Shown here piece by piece: positions 43,503 to 51,396 of a stretch of 51,565 nt of DNA. Each line of letters starts with the position of its first letter. The first letter of the stretch is position 1. Location of the stretch: the NCBI GenBank assembly GCA_017935045.1, contig JAGBIJ010000033.1, positions 1-51,565 of the forward strand, written 5' to 3'. The notes beneath the pieces were generated by a model. That model saw only the letters and a list, made by a program, of their open reading frames with translations, searched no databases and was not told where the DNA came from. This DNA comes from Muribaculaceae bacterium (GTDB lineage Bacteria; Bacteroidota; Bacteroidia; Bacteroidales; Muribaculaceae). A program made the translations under genes and the position numbers.

Positions 43503-44330
43503 TTATTTGCTGAGGCGGTACCATGTCAGGGCATGGGTGCCGATGTAGTTGGTCTCGGAGTCGGGCTGCCCTGTGGCCAGATTGATGCGCCGGGGGCAGT
43601 TGCGCGGCGTGATGACGCCCTTGAAGGCACCGTTGCGGTCCACAGGGCTGATATATGCGTCGTCGGGTATTCCTTCGCCGGTGGCTATGTCCGCCACGCC
43701 GTGGTCTGTCACGGTGCCATCCTTCAGGTAGGTGTCTATCAGATGGGTAAAGTCAGCGTAAGTCTGCACGGTGGCTATGTAGCTGGCTACGGAAGATATG
43801 CCGCTCACAGTGACCGAGGTAGCTGTCGGCGCGGGCTTAGGTGTCGGCTTGGGAGTGGGCGTAGGTTTAGGTGTGGGCGTAGGCTTCGGAGTCGGTTTAG
43901 GTGTGGGCTTCGGCGCAGATGAGCCTGAGTCGGGGGTATCGGTGCGTCGCACAGTCACGTGGCTGCCGGAGCCGCCGTCGGGCACGTAGCGGGTAGCTTC
44001 GCCTAAGGACAGAGCCTGGTCAGTCTGTATGTAGAGGAAGACGACCGGCGTCTCGCCGCGCATATAGTCAAGGCGGCTTGCGGCGGACGCCAGGCTCTCC
44101 AGACTGACAAAGCCTTTGCCGGAGCCGGCGCGCACCTCGTTGACGTATTCGGCCAGGGAGGCCAGAGCCTCCTGATAAGCCTCGTCGGCTGTAGCTCCTT
44201 TCTTCTCTTCCCAGAGTATGGAGTCGTCGGTGCGCAGTTCGCGTGCCTTTTCGCGGGCGGCCTCGTCGGCGCAGAGGGGGAAGGGCAGCAGGGCTGTCAG
44301 CAGAGTCACTATAATCAATGCGGCTCTCAT
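43503..44330 (-). CDS. Exported protein with a PKPTP linker
   Basis: A 275-residue protein with a signal peptide ([21 protein letters not shown]). An N-terminal helical region ([37 protein letters not shown]) is followed by a KPTP repeat linker (about 139-168) and a C-terminal domain with [23 protein letters not shown] and [16 protein letters not shown]. The middle segment has [24 protein letters not shown] recognise no family. The linker may cross the peptidoglycan. Its start overlaps the end of the 375-residue gene by 4 nt. Confidence 0.75.
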   Translation of the reverse strand: MRAALIIVTLLTALLPFPLCADEAAREKARELRTDDSILWEEKKGATADEAYQEALASLAEYVNEVRAGSGKGFVSLESLASAASRLDYMRGETPVVFLYIQTDQALSLGEATRYVPDGGSGSHVTVRRTDTPDSGSSAPKPTPKPTPKPTPTPKPTPTPKPTPKPAPTATSVTVSGISSVASYIATVQTYADFTHLIDTYLKDGTVTDHGVADIATGEGIPDDAYISPVDRNGAFKGVITPRNCPRRINLATGQPDSETNYIGTHALTWYRLSK

Positions 44331-45454
44331 TTCTTCAGGTTAAGCTTGTAGGACGGCATTGTTTTGTTACGCTTGCCCTCGTCTTCCTCGAAGATGTTGC
44401 CGAGATTGTTGGAGGGAACAAAGAGGCTTGTGCGCGCTACGACCGGCTCGTTGCCTGCAAGCGCCTCCGGGGTGGCCGTCAGGCGCAGCACATGGTCGTA
44501 GCCCTGCCATGCGTTGTGCATGAAGACGGCAGCGCTAAGCCGGTCGCCGTCCAGCGATTCGGTGCCGAAGTAGGGCACGCAGCCCTGCGACAGACAGTAT
44601 TCCAGAAATTTGCCGATGGTGGTGCTGACGGTCTGCGTCTTACCGTAGTCGTGAACCATGATATTGAGCTGTAGCTCGGGATCTACATCCGTGACGCCGG
44701 CCACGAAGAGGTTGGCCATAGCTTCGGCGAGATACAGGGAGTCGTCCTTGCCGAGAAGCTCGGCTTTATTGTCAGACCCGGGCTTGAGGTAGAGGTTGCG
44801 GTTGATGTCGGGCAGCACATGGTTGTCGCCCGGCAGCACGAATACGCCCGGCACGAAGAGCTGGAGCTGGCTGATGTCGAGGTCGGCCATGTCGGCTTTG
44901 CGGGGAGCGGCGACCGCCTTCAGGCCGGCAATGAATTTCTGCTCAGTGGCGCCGCGATCTGCTCCGGCTATGCTCTGGTAGCTCGCCGGGAAGGAGATGG
45001 CTACCGGCCCGTATTTCTCAGGTGTCCAGCGGAATGTGATGGTGCGAGAGTTGTCGTTGCCCATACCGAGCGGAGTATCTGGCGTGATGGCGGCTATCTG
45101 GTCGGGGCCGGCGTTGGAATATGACACTGACGCGTAGCGCGGCTGACGCAGTGACATAGCCCTGTCAAGCAGCGCGCCCTCGGCAAAAAGCAGGCTCTGG
45201 GGGTCGCAGGCGTTGCCGGAGTAGAGGGCTGCGGGGAAGACGGCCAGACCTACGTTGCTTATGGCGCCGGCTGCACGCACAATGTGCAGGGATTTGCCGC
45301 CTATATTTATTATGGTGTCGCAGTCGGTCGGGAGTGTCTCGACGGCAATGCCGCATTTCTCGGCCAGGGCGTCGGGGGTAAGGTTGACCTGAGCCGAAGC
45401 CGCCGGGGCGCAGACAGCCGCAAGGAGCGCGGGCAGAAATATCTTGAGTTTCAT
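44327..45454 (-). CDS. Exported protein of unknown function next to the kinase
   Basis: A 375-residue protein with a signal peptide (MKLKIFLPALLAAVCAPAASA). The rest is a mixed alpha/beta protein without a recognised family (INIGGKSLHIVRAAGAISNVGLAVFP, RTITFRWTPEKYGPVAISFPASY, QLQLFVPGVFVLPGDNHVLPDINRNLYL, LQLNIMVHDYGKTQTVSTTIGKFLEYCLSQGCVPYF). It starts 18 nt after the kinase stop, and the next gene overlaps it by 4 nt. Since the kinase has an extracytoplasmic MORN part, this protein may bind there; that is inference from position only. Confidence 0.75.
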   Translation of the reverse strand: MKLKIFLPALLAAVCAPAASAQVNLTPDALAEKCGIAVETLPTDCDTIINIGGKSLHIVRAAGAISNVGLAVFPAALYSGNACDPQSLLFAEGALLDRAMSLRQPRYASVSYSNAGPDQIAAITPDTPLGMGNDNSRTITFRWTPEKYGPVAISFPASYQSIAGADRGATEQKFIAGLKAVAAPRKADMADLDISQLQLFVPGVFVLPGDNHVLPDINRNLYLKPGSDNKAELLGKDDSLYLAEAMANLFVAGVTDVDPELQLNIMVHDYGKTQTVSTTIGKFLEYCLSQGCVPYFGTESLDGDRLSAAVFMHNAWQGYDHVLRLTATPEALAGNEPVVARTSLFVPSNNLGNIFEEDEGKRNKTMPSYKLNLKK

Positions 45455-45472
45455 GTCAGTTTCGTTTTTGGG

Positions 45473-47053
45473 TTAGTGGCCTACGGCAGTGCCGGAGGCA
45501 TCGTAGATGGTGCCGTAAAGGAAATTGCCGTTGCTGAACTCGCCTACAGCCTTGTATCCCGGTTGAATCTGTACGCCGTGGAGCGTAGTGGATTTGTTGA
45601 AAACCATAGTGCCGGATCCATTCGGCAGGTTGTTGGAGATTTCGCCGGAGTACGAATTGCCGTTGTGGCTCATCGAGCCTTTGCGTGATGAAGGCGCCGG
45701 AGCCGGTTTATCCTCCTTTACTACAGGGTCCGGGGTGGGATTGGGCTTTACCTTGTCAGTATTGGTCTTTTCGATTTTTTCTTTTTCTGAGGTCGTTTGT
45801 TCCTCCGGTTTGTCCTTAGCCGATTCTTTGGGCGAGTCGGAAGGTGGCAGCTCGACAGCGGGCGTGTCAGCTACGATGGGGGCGACATTTGTGTCGGCGA
45901 CGGAGTCGGCGGCAGGCACGGGAGCGGGCTTGCCGGAGCAATTCTTCATGCCGAAAATCACTCCTGCGGCCATTATGCCGCCGGCTACAGCGGCTCCGGC
46001 TATCCAGAGCCAGCGGGAGGCCGGCTTTTTCGGGCCGTCGCCGCCAGTATCGGGATTTTTAGTTTTTTTCGTTATTACCACTGTGGTCACACTGCCCGAT
46101 GTCGGGGTAGTGGTCAGTTCATGTACGAAAGTATCTATGTCCGGAGTGCGGTCGTCGGCGCTGTGAGCCATAGCGTGGATGATGGCGTCGGTCATGCGTG
46201 CCGGAGTCTTGGCACTCTCCATGGCAGCGCGCAGTTTGGCGGCGCTTACGCCCGTCAGCGCCGGCGGGGGCACCGTGCCTGTCAGCATATTGTAGAGTGT
46301 GGCGGCCAGGGCGTAGATGTCGGCCTTGGGCGAGAATTTCTCAATGCCGGCGTACTGCTCGGTAGGGGAGTAGCCATCCGAGGCTCCGTAGATGCCTATC
46401 TCACGCGTCTTGTTGCCGTGACGGTCATAATGCACGCTGAGTCCGAAGTCAATAAGGATAGGGGTGTAGGTGTCGCGCTGTCCCTTGACCGGGCGCAGCA
46501 TTATGTTGTCCGGCTTGATGTCCAGATGATTGACATTCTTCTTGTGCAGCAACCCTATGGCGCTGAGTACCGGCAGCATGATCTGCAGCGCCTGCTCGGG
46601 GTCGAGTCCCTTGGGGGCATCAGACGTTTTCTGGTTGTCTATATACTCTTTTAACGTGAATCCGTCGATATGCTCCATCACATAGTAGCAGGTGCCGTTG
46701 TAGCTGAACACCTCATTGACGCTCACTATGTTCTCGCTGAGTTTGCCTAACTTGTTGAGCCTTTCGGCCTCTGCCTTGAAGTTGCTCAGCGAGCCGGCAA
46801 ACGCGTCTTCCTGACCCGCTTCGGGCTTCACGGCCTCGCCGTCGCGCGACGATATATTGCCGGGGTAATGCTCCTTTATGGCAAAAAGGGTTTCGGCATC
46901 GATGTTGCCTACCTTAATGCGGGCCGAGGCCAGATACGTAATGCCGAAGCCGCCGCTGCCGAGAGTCTTCTTGATAACGTATTCGTGTTTCGGACTTTTC
47001 AGTACAGCGCCGGAGGCGAGGGGAAGGGCTTTGGAGTTGTTGCCGGATTCCAT
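45473..47053 (-). CDS. Transmembrane Ser/Thr protein kinase with MORN-like repeats
   Basis: A 526-residue Hanks-type kinase. P-loop GSGGFG (32-37), Lys60 (FAIKEHY), catalytic loop HLDIKPDN (176-183) and DFG (202-204, IDFGLSVHYD) are present, so it should phosphorylate Ser/Thr. As in its paralog at 12380-14125, the loop is HLD, not HRD. Near the membrane there is SVTTVVITKK (about 331-340), a possible phospho-Thr site. One TM helix (about 348-368) is followed by an extracytoplasmic Pro/Glu/Lys-rich stalk and MORN-like repeats at the end (SYSGEISNNLPNGSGTMVF, GEFSNGNFLYGTIYD). The PP2C gene is 15 nt upstream in the same unit, a writer-eraser pair. Confidence 0.94.
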   Translation of the reverse strand: MESGNNSKALPLASGAVLKSPKHEYVIKKTLGSGGFGITYLASARIKVGNIDAETLFAIKEHYPGNISSRDGEAVKPEAGQEDAFAGSLSNFKAEAERLNKLGKLSENIVSVNEVFSYNGTCYYVMEHIDGFTLKEYIDNQKTSDAPKGLDPEQALQIMLPVLSAIGLLHKKNVNHLDIKPDNIMLRPVKGQRDTYTPILIDFGLSVHYDRHGNKTREIGIYGASDGYSPTEQYAGIEKFSPKADIYALAATLYNMLTGTVPPPALTGVSAAKLRAAMESAKTPARMTDAIIHAMAHSADDRTPDIDTFVHELTTTPTSGSVTTVVITKKTKNPDTGGDGPKKPASRWLWIAGAAVAGGIMAAGVIFGMKNCSGKPAPVPAADSVADTNVAPIVADTPAVELPPSDSPKESAKDKPEEQTTSEKEKIEKTNTDKVKPNPTPDPVVKEDKPAPAPSSRKGSMSHNGNSYSGEISNNLPNGSGTMVFNKSTTLHGVQIQPGYKAVGEFSNGNFLYGTIYDASGTAVGH

Positions 47054-47068
47054 ATATGATATAGACTG

Positions 47069-47971
47069 TTAGCTTTTGAAGATGTTGGATATTCGTGAAA
47101 AAAGGGATTGTCTCTGCCGCACCTGCGCAGGGCTTATTTCTTCGGCGCGAGGCATCGGTATGTCGAGCAGGCGGGTGGGGCCGGCGCAGGCGTCGTCGCT
47201 CTCGCGGTCTGCGACTCCCGATACCTGGCCTATCTTGACCAATATGGCGGTCGAATTGTCAGATGAACGGGTGCAGGCTTTGCCCAATCGTTCCATCATT
47301 ACCTCTATAGTACGCGGCGATTCAAACATTTCTGCCAGGCCGGTGTCGGAAATGCAATGCAGCACACCGTCGGAGCAAAGGAAGAACAGGTCGCCGTCGG
47401 CCACGTCGATAGCGGTCACGACTGTAGCGTCACATCGGTTGGCAGCGCCGGGACTCATGCAGCGTGTTATGACGTTGGAACGCGGGTGGTCCACTCCTTG
47501 TTCCGGCGAGATATTGCCGGTGTGTACCAATGAGTTGACCAGCGAATGATCATCGCTTCGATACATGAATCCGGCTCCGGGACGATAGTGGTACACCCGG
47601 CTGTCGCCTATGTGAGCCATCATTGCGCCGTCTGCTCCGAGGTGCAGGAAAGCGAGAGTCGTGCCCATGTTCGTCGAACCGATATCATCAGCAGTACGGT
47701 CAAGGGCGGCATAGCCCTTGCCGAGCTGGATTCCCAGTTCGGCTGTGCCGAAGCTGCTGTCGGAGCCGTACTGACGCATGGAGGAGCCGATGGTCTCGGC
47801 CACGGCTGAACTCGCCGCCTCGCCATGTTCGGCTCCGCCCACTCCGTCGCAGACTATGAAAGTGGACTCCGACGGGGCGATGCTGTCGGAGTCAGGCCAG
47901 CGGTTGTCCTCCTGATACGGGCGTTGGCCCTGCACGCGGAACGAAGCGGCGCCTTTTACGGTTATCCTCAT
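47069..47971 (-). CDS. PP2C-type Ser/Thr protein phosphatase
   Basis: A 300-residue metal-dependent phosphatase that should reverse the neighbouring kinase. All PP2C motifs are visible: QEDN (20-23), VCDGVGG (40-46), MGTT (102-105), HIGDSRVY (120-127), CSDGV (199-203) and SSDNSTAILV (236-245). A short tail (250-300) contains GPTRLLDIP (about T266), similar to motifs in the kinases, and a basic amphipathic end (SLFSRISNIFKS) that may touch the membrane. It overlaps the upstream FHA gene by 4 nt and the kinase starts 15 nt downstream. No signal peptide or TM, so cytoplasmic. Confidence 0.95.
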   Translation of the reverse strand: MRITVKGAASFRVQGQRPYQEDNRWPDSDSIAPSESTFIVCDGVGGAEHGEAASSAVAETIGSSMRQYGSDSSFGTAELGIQLGKGYAALDRTADDIGSTNMGTTLAFLHLGADGAMMAHIGDSRVYHYRPGAGFMYRSDDHSLVNSLVHTGNISPEQGVDHPRSNVITRCMSPGAANRCDATVVTAIDVADGDLFFLCSDGVLHCISDTGLAEMFESPRTIEVMMERLGKACTRSSDNSTAILVKIGQVSGVADRESDDACAGPTRLLDIPMPRAEEISPAQVRQRQSLFSRISNIFKS

Positions 47972-48564
47972 TTTGTTTCTCTTTTAAGGAATTGGAGGCG
48001 GGTTTTGCCAAGGATAATCTCATCGCCGAAATTCAGATAAATCTGTGAGCCGGCGGCATAGGAATTGTTGTTGACAAGTACAGGATTGGTGCATTTCAGC
48101 ACTTTAAGCAAGAACTTGAGGACGCCCGGCGCCGGCTCCAGGACCTGGATGTCTATGGATCGGCGCGACATGGAGGAATCTCCCTTGATAGCTATGTCGC
48201 AGGGAGCCGAGGGGTCGGCGCGGCCTATGATGTTGTCGCCTCGGCGAAGCTGGAAGTCCTGGCTGCGCCACATGGGGCGGACATGCTTCAGATATCCCAT
48301 GTGGGGTTGCAGCTCAGAGGAGTCATCGCGGTCAACGATTTTTGTCTTCTTGGAGGTCTGCTCCTGTTGTTGGGCGGTGTCCTGTGGGGTCGGGGAGCCG
48401 GCCTGCCGGCCGGAGGCGGGCAGATCGGGTACGCGAACCTTGAATTTATGGGCGCAGTGCGGACAGGTCACGGTGTACACCCCGGCTTTACCGGGGTGTC
48501 GCATGCGGAACGGCTTGCCGCACTCGGCGTTGGAACACTTATATGCCAGAGTTGCTTCCGCCAT
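47968..48564 (-). CDS. Zinc-ribbon plus FHA-domain protein
   Basis: A 198-residue cytoplasmic protein. The N-terminal zinc ribbon has C10, C15, C34 and C37 (MJ0042-like, YTVTCPHCAHKFKV). A polar linker with SKKTKIVDRDD (T74) follows. The C-terminal FHA domain (about 100-195) has IIGR (112-115), SMSRRS (131-136), NNN (165-167) and a final strand GKTRLQFLK. FHA domains bind phospho-Thr peptides. The usual SRRH reads SRRS here, so the phosphate pocket may be altered. The gene lies 4 nt after the acidic poly-Thr gene and overlaps the PP2C gene by 4 nt, placing a reader between a likely substrate and the eraser. Confidence 0.88.
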   Translation of the reverse strand: MAEATLAYKCSNAECGKPFRMRHPGKAGVYTVTCPHCAHKFKVRVPDLPASGRQAGSPTPQDTAQQQEQTSKKTKIVDRDDSSELQPHMGYLKHVRPMWRSQDFQLRRGDNIIGRADPSAPCDIAIKGDSSMSRRSIDIQVLEPAPGVLKFLLKVLKCTNPVLVNNNSYAAGSQIYLNFGDEIILGKTRLQFLKRETK

Positions 48565-48568
48565 GGTG

Positions 48569-49408
48569 TCAAGCCATTATGTCATCAGTGAAATCCTCTC
48601 CGGTCACGGTGTCGACATTATCGTCATTGTTGGCCAGATAATCGTGGTTGTCCTCGTTGACATTGTATTCTACGTCGCTCATAGCGATGTCGAAGCCGTC
48701 AGGCAGCTCCACGGTCTCCATATTGCCCTCGTCGTCTGTGATGAGCTGTCCGTCGATCATGCCGTCAGCGTCTACATCCACCAATGCGAAGGGAGTTCCG
48801 TCCGGCATGTGGCCCAGAGCCACGTCAGCTTCCGAGCCGTCTACATTGTAGACTGTCGTGACGCCGTCATACTCCATCATTGTAGGTTCCATGATGTCGT
48901 TGGGATCCAGCTCGTCTTCGGCCAGAATCGGGTCTTCGGCTTCATCGGGATCCACGTTCATATCGTCATACTTGGTCAGGTCTTCCACTTCGGTTTCCTC
49001 GTCCTTGTTGTCATCATCATCATCGGTCGGCTTATTGTCCGGAGTGTCGTCGCGCTTCACGTCTATGATGTCGTCCTCGTCCTCAGTGGGGGTGGTAGTC
49101 GTTGTAGTAGTGGTATGGTGGTCGGGAGTCTCTTTGGGCTCGTCGGCGGTCTTGGGAGAGATATGCTTCTCCTGCTCGGCGGGAGTATTCTCCTTGTCCT
49201 GGTCTTCAGCGACCTCGGGCTTTACCTCCTCGGCCTCTTTGGTTTCTTCGGCATGCGCGTTGAAAGCATATCCGCCGGCTACGCCTGCGGCAGCGGCGGC
49301 TACGCCTACACCTGCGGCGGCCAATCCGGCTTTGCTCGATTTCTTGTTGTCAGCGGGATTATTGTTGCTGTTCGGGGTAGGGATGTTGTTCAGATTCTTT
49401 GTTTCCAT
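48569..49408 (-). CDS. Acidic poly-threonine protein, likely kinase substrate
   Basis: A 279-residue protein, no family recognised. A Lys/Ser start and an Ala/Gly-rich hydrophobic stretch (27-49) could anchor it in the membrane. Then a very acidic disordered region contains a run of eight threonines (about 99-106) followed by TPTEDEDD. A DVDADGMID loop (211-219) resembles an EF-hand or dockerin calcium site. The end is EDFTDDIMA, matching the end EDLLDDIMD of the acidic protein at 31612-32124. Threonines beside acidic residues are typical phospho-sites for FHA binding, and the reader, eraser and kinase genes follow directly. It is the first gene of the nine-gene unit (promoter 49435-49465). 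Confidence 0.78.
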   Translation of the reverse strand: METKNLNNIPTPNSNNNPADNKKSSKAGLAAAGVGVAAAAAGVAGGYAFNAHAEETKEAEEVKPEVAEDQDKENTPAEQEKHISPKTADEPKETPDHHTTTTTTTTPTEDEDDIIDVKRDDTPDNKPTDDDDDNKDEETEVEDLTKYDDMNVDPDEAEDPILAEDELDPNDIMEPTMMEYDGVTTVYNVDGSEADVALGHMPDGTPFALVDVDADGMIDGQLITDDEGNMETVELPDGFDIAMSDVEYNVNEDNHDYLANNDDNVDTVTGEDFTDDIMA

Positions 49409-49434
49409 GAGATGAAGTTTTAATGATTATGATG

Positions 49435-49465
49435 CAAAATTACATCGTCCGGAGCCGTCGTGCAA
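49435..49465 (-). promoter_or_regulatory. Promoter of the kinase/phosphatase unit
   Basis: Minus strand TTG (49465-49463), 20-bp spacer, TAATTTTG (49442-49435), about 27 nt before the ATG at 49408. It splits the cluster into two transcription units. Confidence 0.7.
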
Positions 49466-49548
49466 ATTTTTCGGACGCTCTTGTACGGAGGGGAGGGATT
49501 TATGGACGAAACGCGCCGTTTGGCTGTCGGGTCCCTCCGCCGGCGGTA

Positions 49549-50274
49549 TCATTTATACTTCATCAGCACTCTGTTGTGCTGCGTCTTGGGTGCGATGAGC
49601 TGCGGATGCTGCGCCTCGTCGGGCTTCACGTTTTTACCCTTGCGGTTTACGACATCGTTGTAAGCGTATTTGAACAGCTCCAGGACAGTCACCTGCTTGT
49701 CGGCGTTGAAGTCAGCTTTGCCGCGCAGCCCCTTGAGTACGGCCAGCGTGAAGTAAGAGTTGTCGGCCACGGCGCCCTGCCACGAATACTCGTCGGCGCG
49801 GGAAGCCACCATCCATACCTGATTGTTTCGGTTGGAGATGCCGGCGTCTTTGGCCGATCCGGAGTGGCATGCCTCGATGACCACGAACTTCAGGTTTGCT
49901 TTCGATTTGTCGAGCTGATCGGCTATCTCCTTGTATTTGAGGAAGCCGTCGAAAGTCAGCAGACCGCCCGTGTCGCCGTGGCCGTTGAAGTACATGACGA
50001 TACGGTCCTCCTTCTGGGCGCGGTTGCAGATGGCCGAGAGCTTCTGCATGATGTTGGCTGTGGTTGCGTTGGCCGAGGTCAGTGTGGTCACGTCCTTGGT
50101 CTGCTGGAGCATTGCGTCGCGGAAGCGCAGGGCGCCTTTGGAACTCATGGGCAGATTGTTGACCGATGGGTTGGCGTAATTGCTTATGCCTATGCTGAGT
50201 ACGAATGTTCTGGCCTCTGCGATGCCGGCCAGGCAGCATACTGCGAGCAGCAGTGATAGTATTCTCTTCTTCAT
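49549..50274 (-). CDS. Exported caspase-fold (C14-like) protease
   Basis: A 241-residue protein with a signal peptide (MKKRILSLLLAVCCLAGIAEA) directly followed by the first caspase strand (RTFVLSIGISNYANP). The catalytic dyad is present: H99 in YFNGHGD and C136 in VIEACHSGS. Later strands (VWMVASRADEYSW, FTLAVLKGLRGKADFNADKQVTVLELFKYAYNDV) complete a p20-like fold without a separate p10 or effector domain. Caspase-like proteases of bacteria cut after Arg/Lys or Asp. Export would put it in the periplasm, unusual for cell-death type enzymes of antiphage systems, and more in line with envelope proteolysis or regulated self-injury. It is the third gene of the LytTR-FHA-caspase unit. Confidence 0.9.
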   Translation of the reverse strand: MKKRILSLLLAVCCLAGIAEARTFVLSIGISNYANPSVNNLPMSSKGALRFRDAMLQQTKDVTTLTSANATTANIMQKLSAICNRAQKEDRIVMYFNGHGDTGGLLTFDGFLKYKEIADQLDKSKANLKFVVIEACHSGSAKDAGISNRNNQVWMVASRADEYSWQGAVADNSYFTLAVLKGLRGKADFNADKQVTVLELFKYAYNDVVNRKGKNVKPDEAQHPQLIAPKTQHNRVLMKYK

Positions 50275-50310
50275 GTCGGTATATAATTTTTGTTTTTATT
50301 CAGATTTATG

Positions 50311-50964
50311 TTATTTTGCCTTGCAGGCCGAGCAGCGCAGGTTCTCCACATCGTGCTGGCTGATGGGGCGCCCGCAGTTGGGGCAGACCTGGAATTTGGT
50401 GATTTTCTGCTGCAGGTCGCGTGCTTCCTGCGTCTTCGGCCCCCACAGCGTATTGCTCAACACGCCTATAAGACCCGGGAAAATCATCGGCGACATGGCC
50501 ATAAGGCTGGCGCCGCTGATGGCTCCGACCACTACTATGCCTACGCTGATGGCATAGGAGACCAGTCTTATCTTGTTGGCCAGTTTACTGCGTTTCTGGT
50601 TATTTTCATTCAGATTCTCCATCTCCTGGCGCAGTCCGCGTATACGGCGGCGCAGGTGTCTGAACTCGTAGGAATAGTCTCCCTGCGGGGCTATGGCGCG
50701 GTGGGCCATAAAGGTGCATGACATGTATCCGGTCGGACCCAGGCGCAGCACGCTGTCTTCGGTTATGCGCTGGGCTTCGATGGGATGGAAATCGCCCTGT
50801 TCGTCACGTATGTACAGTCCGTTGCCGTTGACTGTCGTGAGATTCTCTATCCACCAGTTCTGATTGTCATCGATCGTGAGGAGAGCGTGCTTGCGGCTTA
50901 CTCCCTCCTGTGTGATGGGGAACGGCTGATTGCCTTCTCTGCCTATGATTACTTCCTGTTTCAT
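50311..50964 (-). CDS. FHA / two-TM / zinc-ribbon protein
   Basis: A 217-residue membrane protein. The N-terminal FHA domain (1-90) has IIGRE (6-10), GVSRKHALL (21-29) and NGNGL (46-50), all canonical for phospho-Thr binding. A basic helix (about 101-127) is followed by two TM helices (about 133-170, VSYAISVGIVVVGAI and SPMIFPGLIGVL). The C-terminal zinc ribbon has C194, C197, C211 and C214. Both ends would be in the cytoplasm. It would bring phosphorylated proteins to the membrane. It overlaps the LytTR gene by 4 nt (ATGA), and the caspase gene starts 36 nt downstream. Confidence 0.88.
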   Translation of the reverse strand: MKQEVIIGREGNQPFPITQEGVSRKHALLTIDDNQNWWIENLTTVNGNGLYIRDEQGDFHPIEAQRITEDSVLRLGPTGYMSCTFMAHRAIAPQGDYSYEFRHLRRRIRGLRQEMENLNENNQKRSKLANKIRLVSYAISVGIVVVGAISGASLMAMSPMIFPGLIGVLSNTLWGPKTQEARDLQQKITKFQVCPNCGRPISQHDVENLRCSACKAK

Positions 50965-51338
50965 GATTGCTCTTTCGGCGCGTTGATGTTGTATATGATT
51001 GCCTTATATTGCCTGAGCAGCTGCTTGGACACTGACAGCGGATGGTTGTGGCCCTCGCAGTCCGAGAGCAGCAGCCGCTGTCGCAGTACGCTGATTTCCG
51101 TGACGTAGCGCTGGTTTACAATCAGGCTTCGGCCCAGACGCACGAAAGGCGAGGGCTCGTTGAGCTTCCATGACAGGCGTATGTATTCCTCGATTTTACT
51201 AAGCCCGAGAGCCACCAGATGCTTCTCCCCGCAGATGTAGACAAACTGAGTGTAGTTGCCGTTGGCCTGGAAATAGGCCACTTTTGAGAGATGGATCATC
51301 AGCAGCTCGTCACGCGTATTCAGACATAAATTAGGCAT
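50961..51338 (-). CDS. Stand-alone LytTR DNA-binding protein
   Basis: A 125-residue regulator made of one LytTR domain and no receiver (MPNLCLNTRDELLMIHLSKVAYFQANGNYTQFVY, EPSPFVRLGRSLIVNQRYV, QRLLLSDCEGHNHPLSVSKQLL). The start at 51338 is chosen because a longer frame to 51368 would begin inside the -7 box (51366-51373). Without a receiver it may respond through a partner; the gene overlaps the FHA/TM gene by 4 nt. It is first in the cluster and probably controls one or both units. Confidence 0.88.
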   Translation of the reverse strand: MPNLCLNTRDELLMIHLSKVAYFQANGNYTQFVYICGEKHLVALGLSKIEEYIRLSWKLNEPSPFVRLGRSLIVNQRYVTEISVLRQRLLLSDCEGHNHPLSVSKQLLRQYKAIIYNINAPKEQS

Positions 51339-51365
51339 CGTTTCAGATTTTTGGTTTTTATTATG

Positions 51366-51396
51366 CAAATTTAATACTTAATCGCCGCTGTCACAA
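51366..51396 (-). promoter_or_regulatory. Promoter of the LytTR-FHA-caspase unit
   Basis: Minus strand TTG (51396-51394), 20-bp spacer, TAAATTTG (51373-51366), giving a short leader of about 25 nt. The last ~170 bases of the window are AT-rich and hold no recognisable gene. Confidence 0.7.

Noticed and set aside
48065-49423. 452-codon plus-strand ORF opposite the FHA and acidic genes
   Set aside because: It mirrors two genes with clear domains and has no recognisable family; the poly-Asp and poly-Thr codons open the opposite frames.
41446-51338. Cluster as part of a type VI secretion system (PpkA/PppA/Fha)
   Set aside because: Kinase, PP2C and FHA also occur with T6SS, but no Tss structural gene (sheath, baseplate, VgrG) is present here.
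51339-51368. Upstream start for the LytTR gene
   Set aside because: It would lie in the -7 box; the ATG at 51338 fits the promoter and the domain start.
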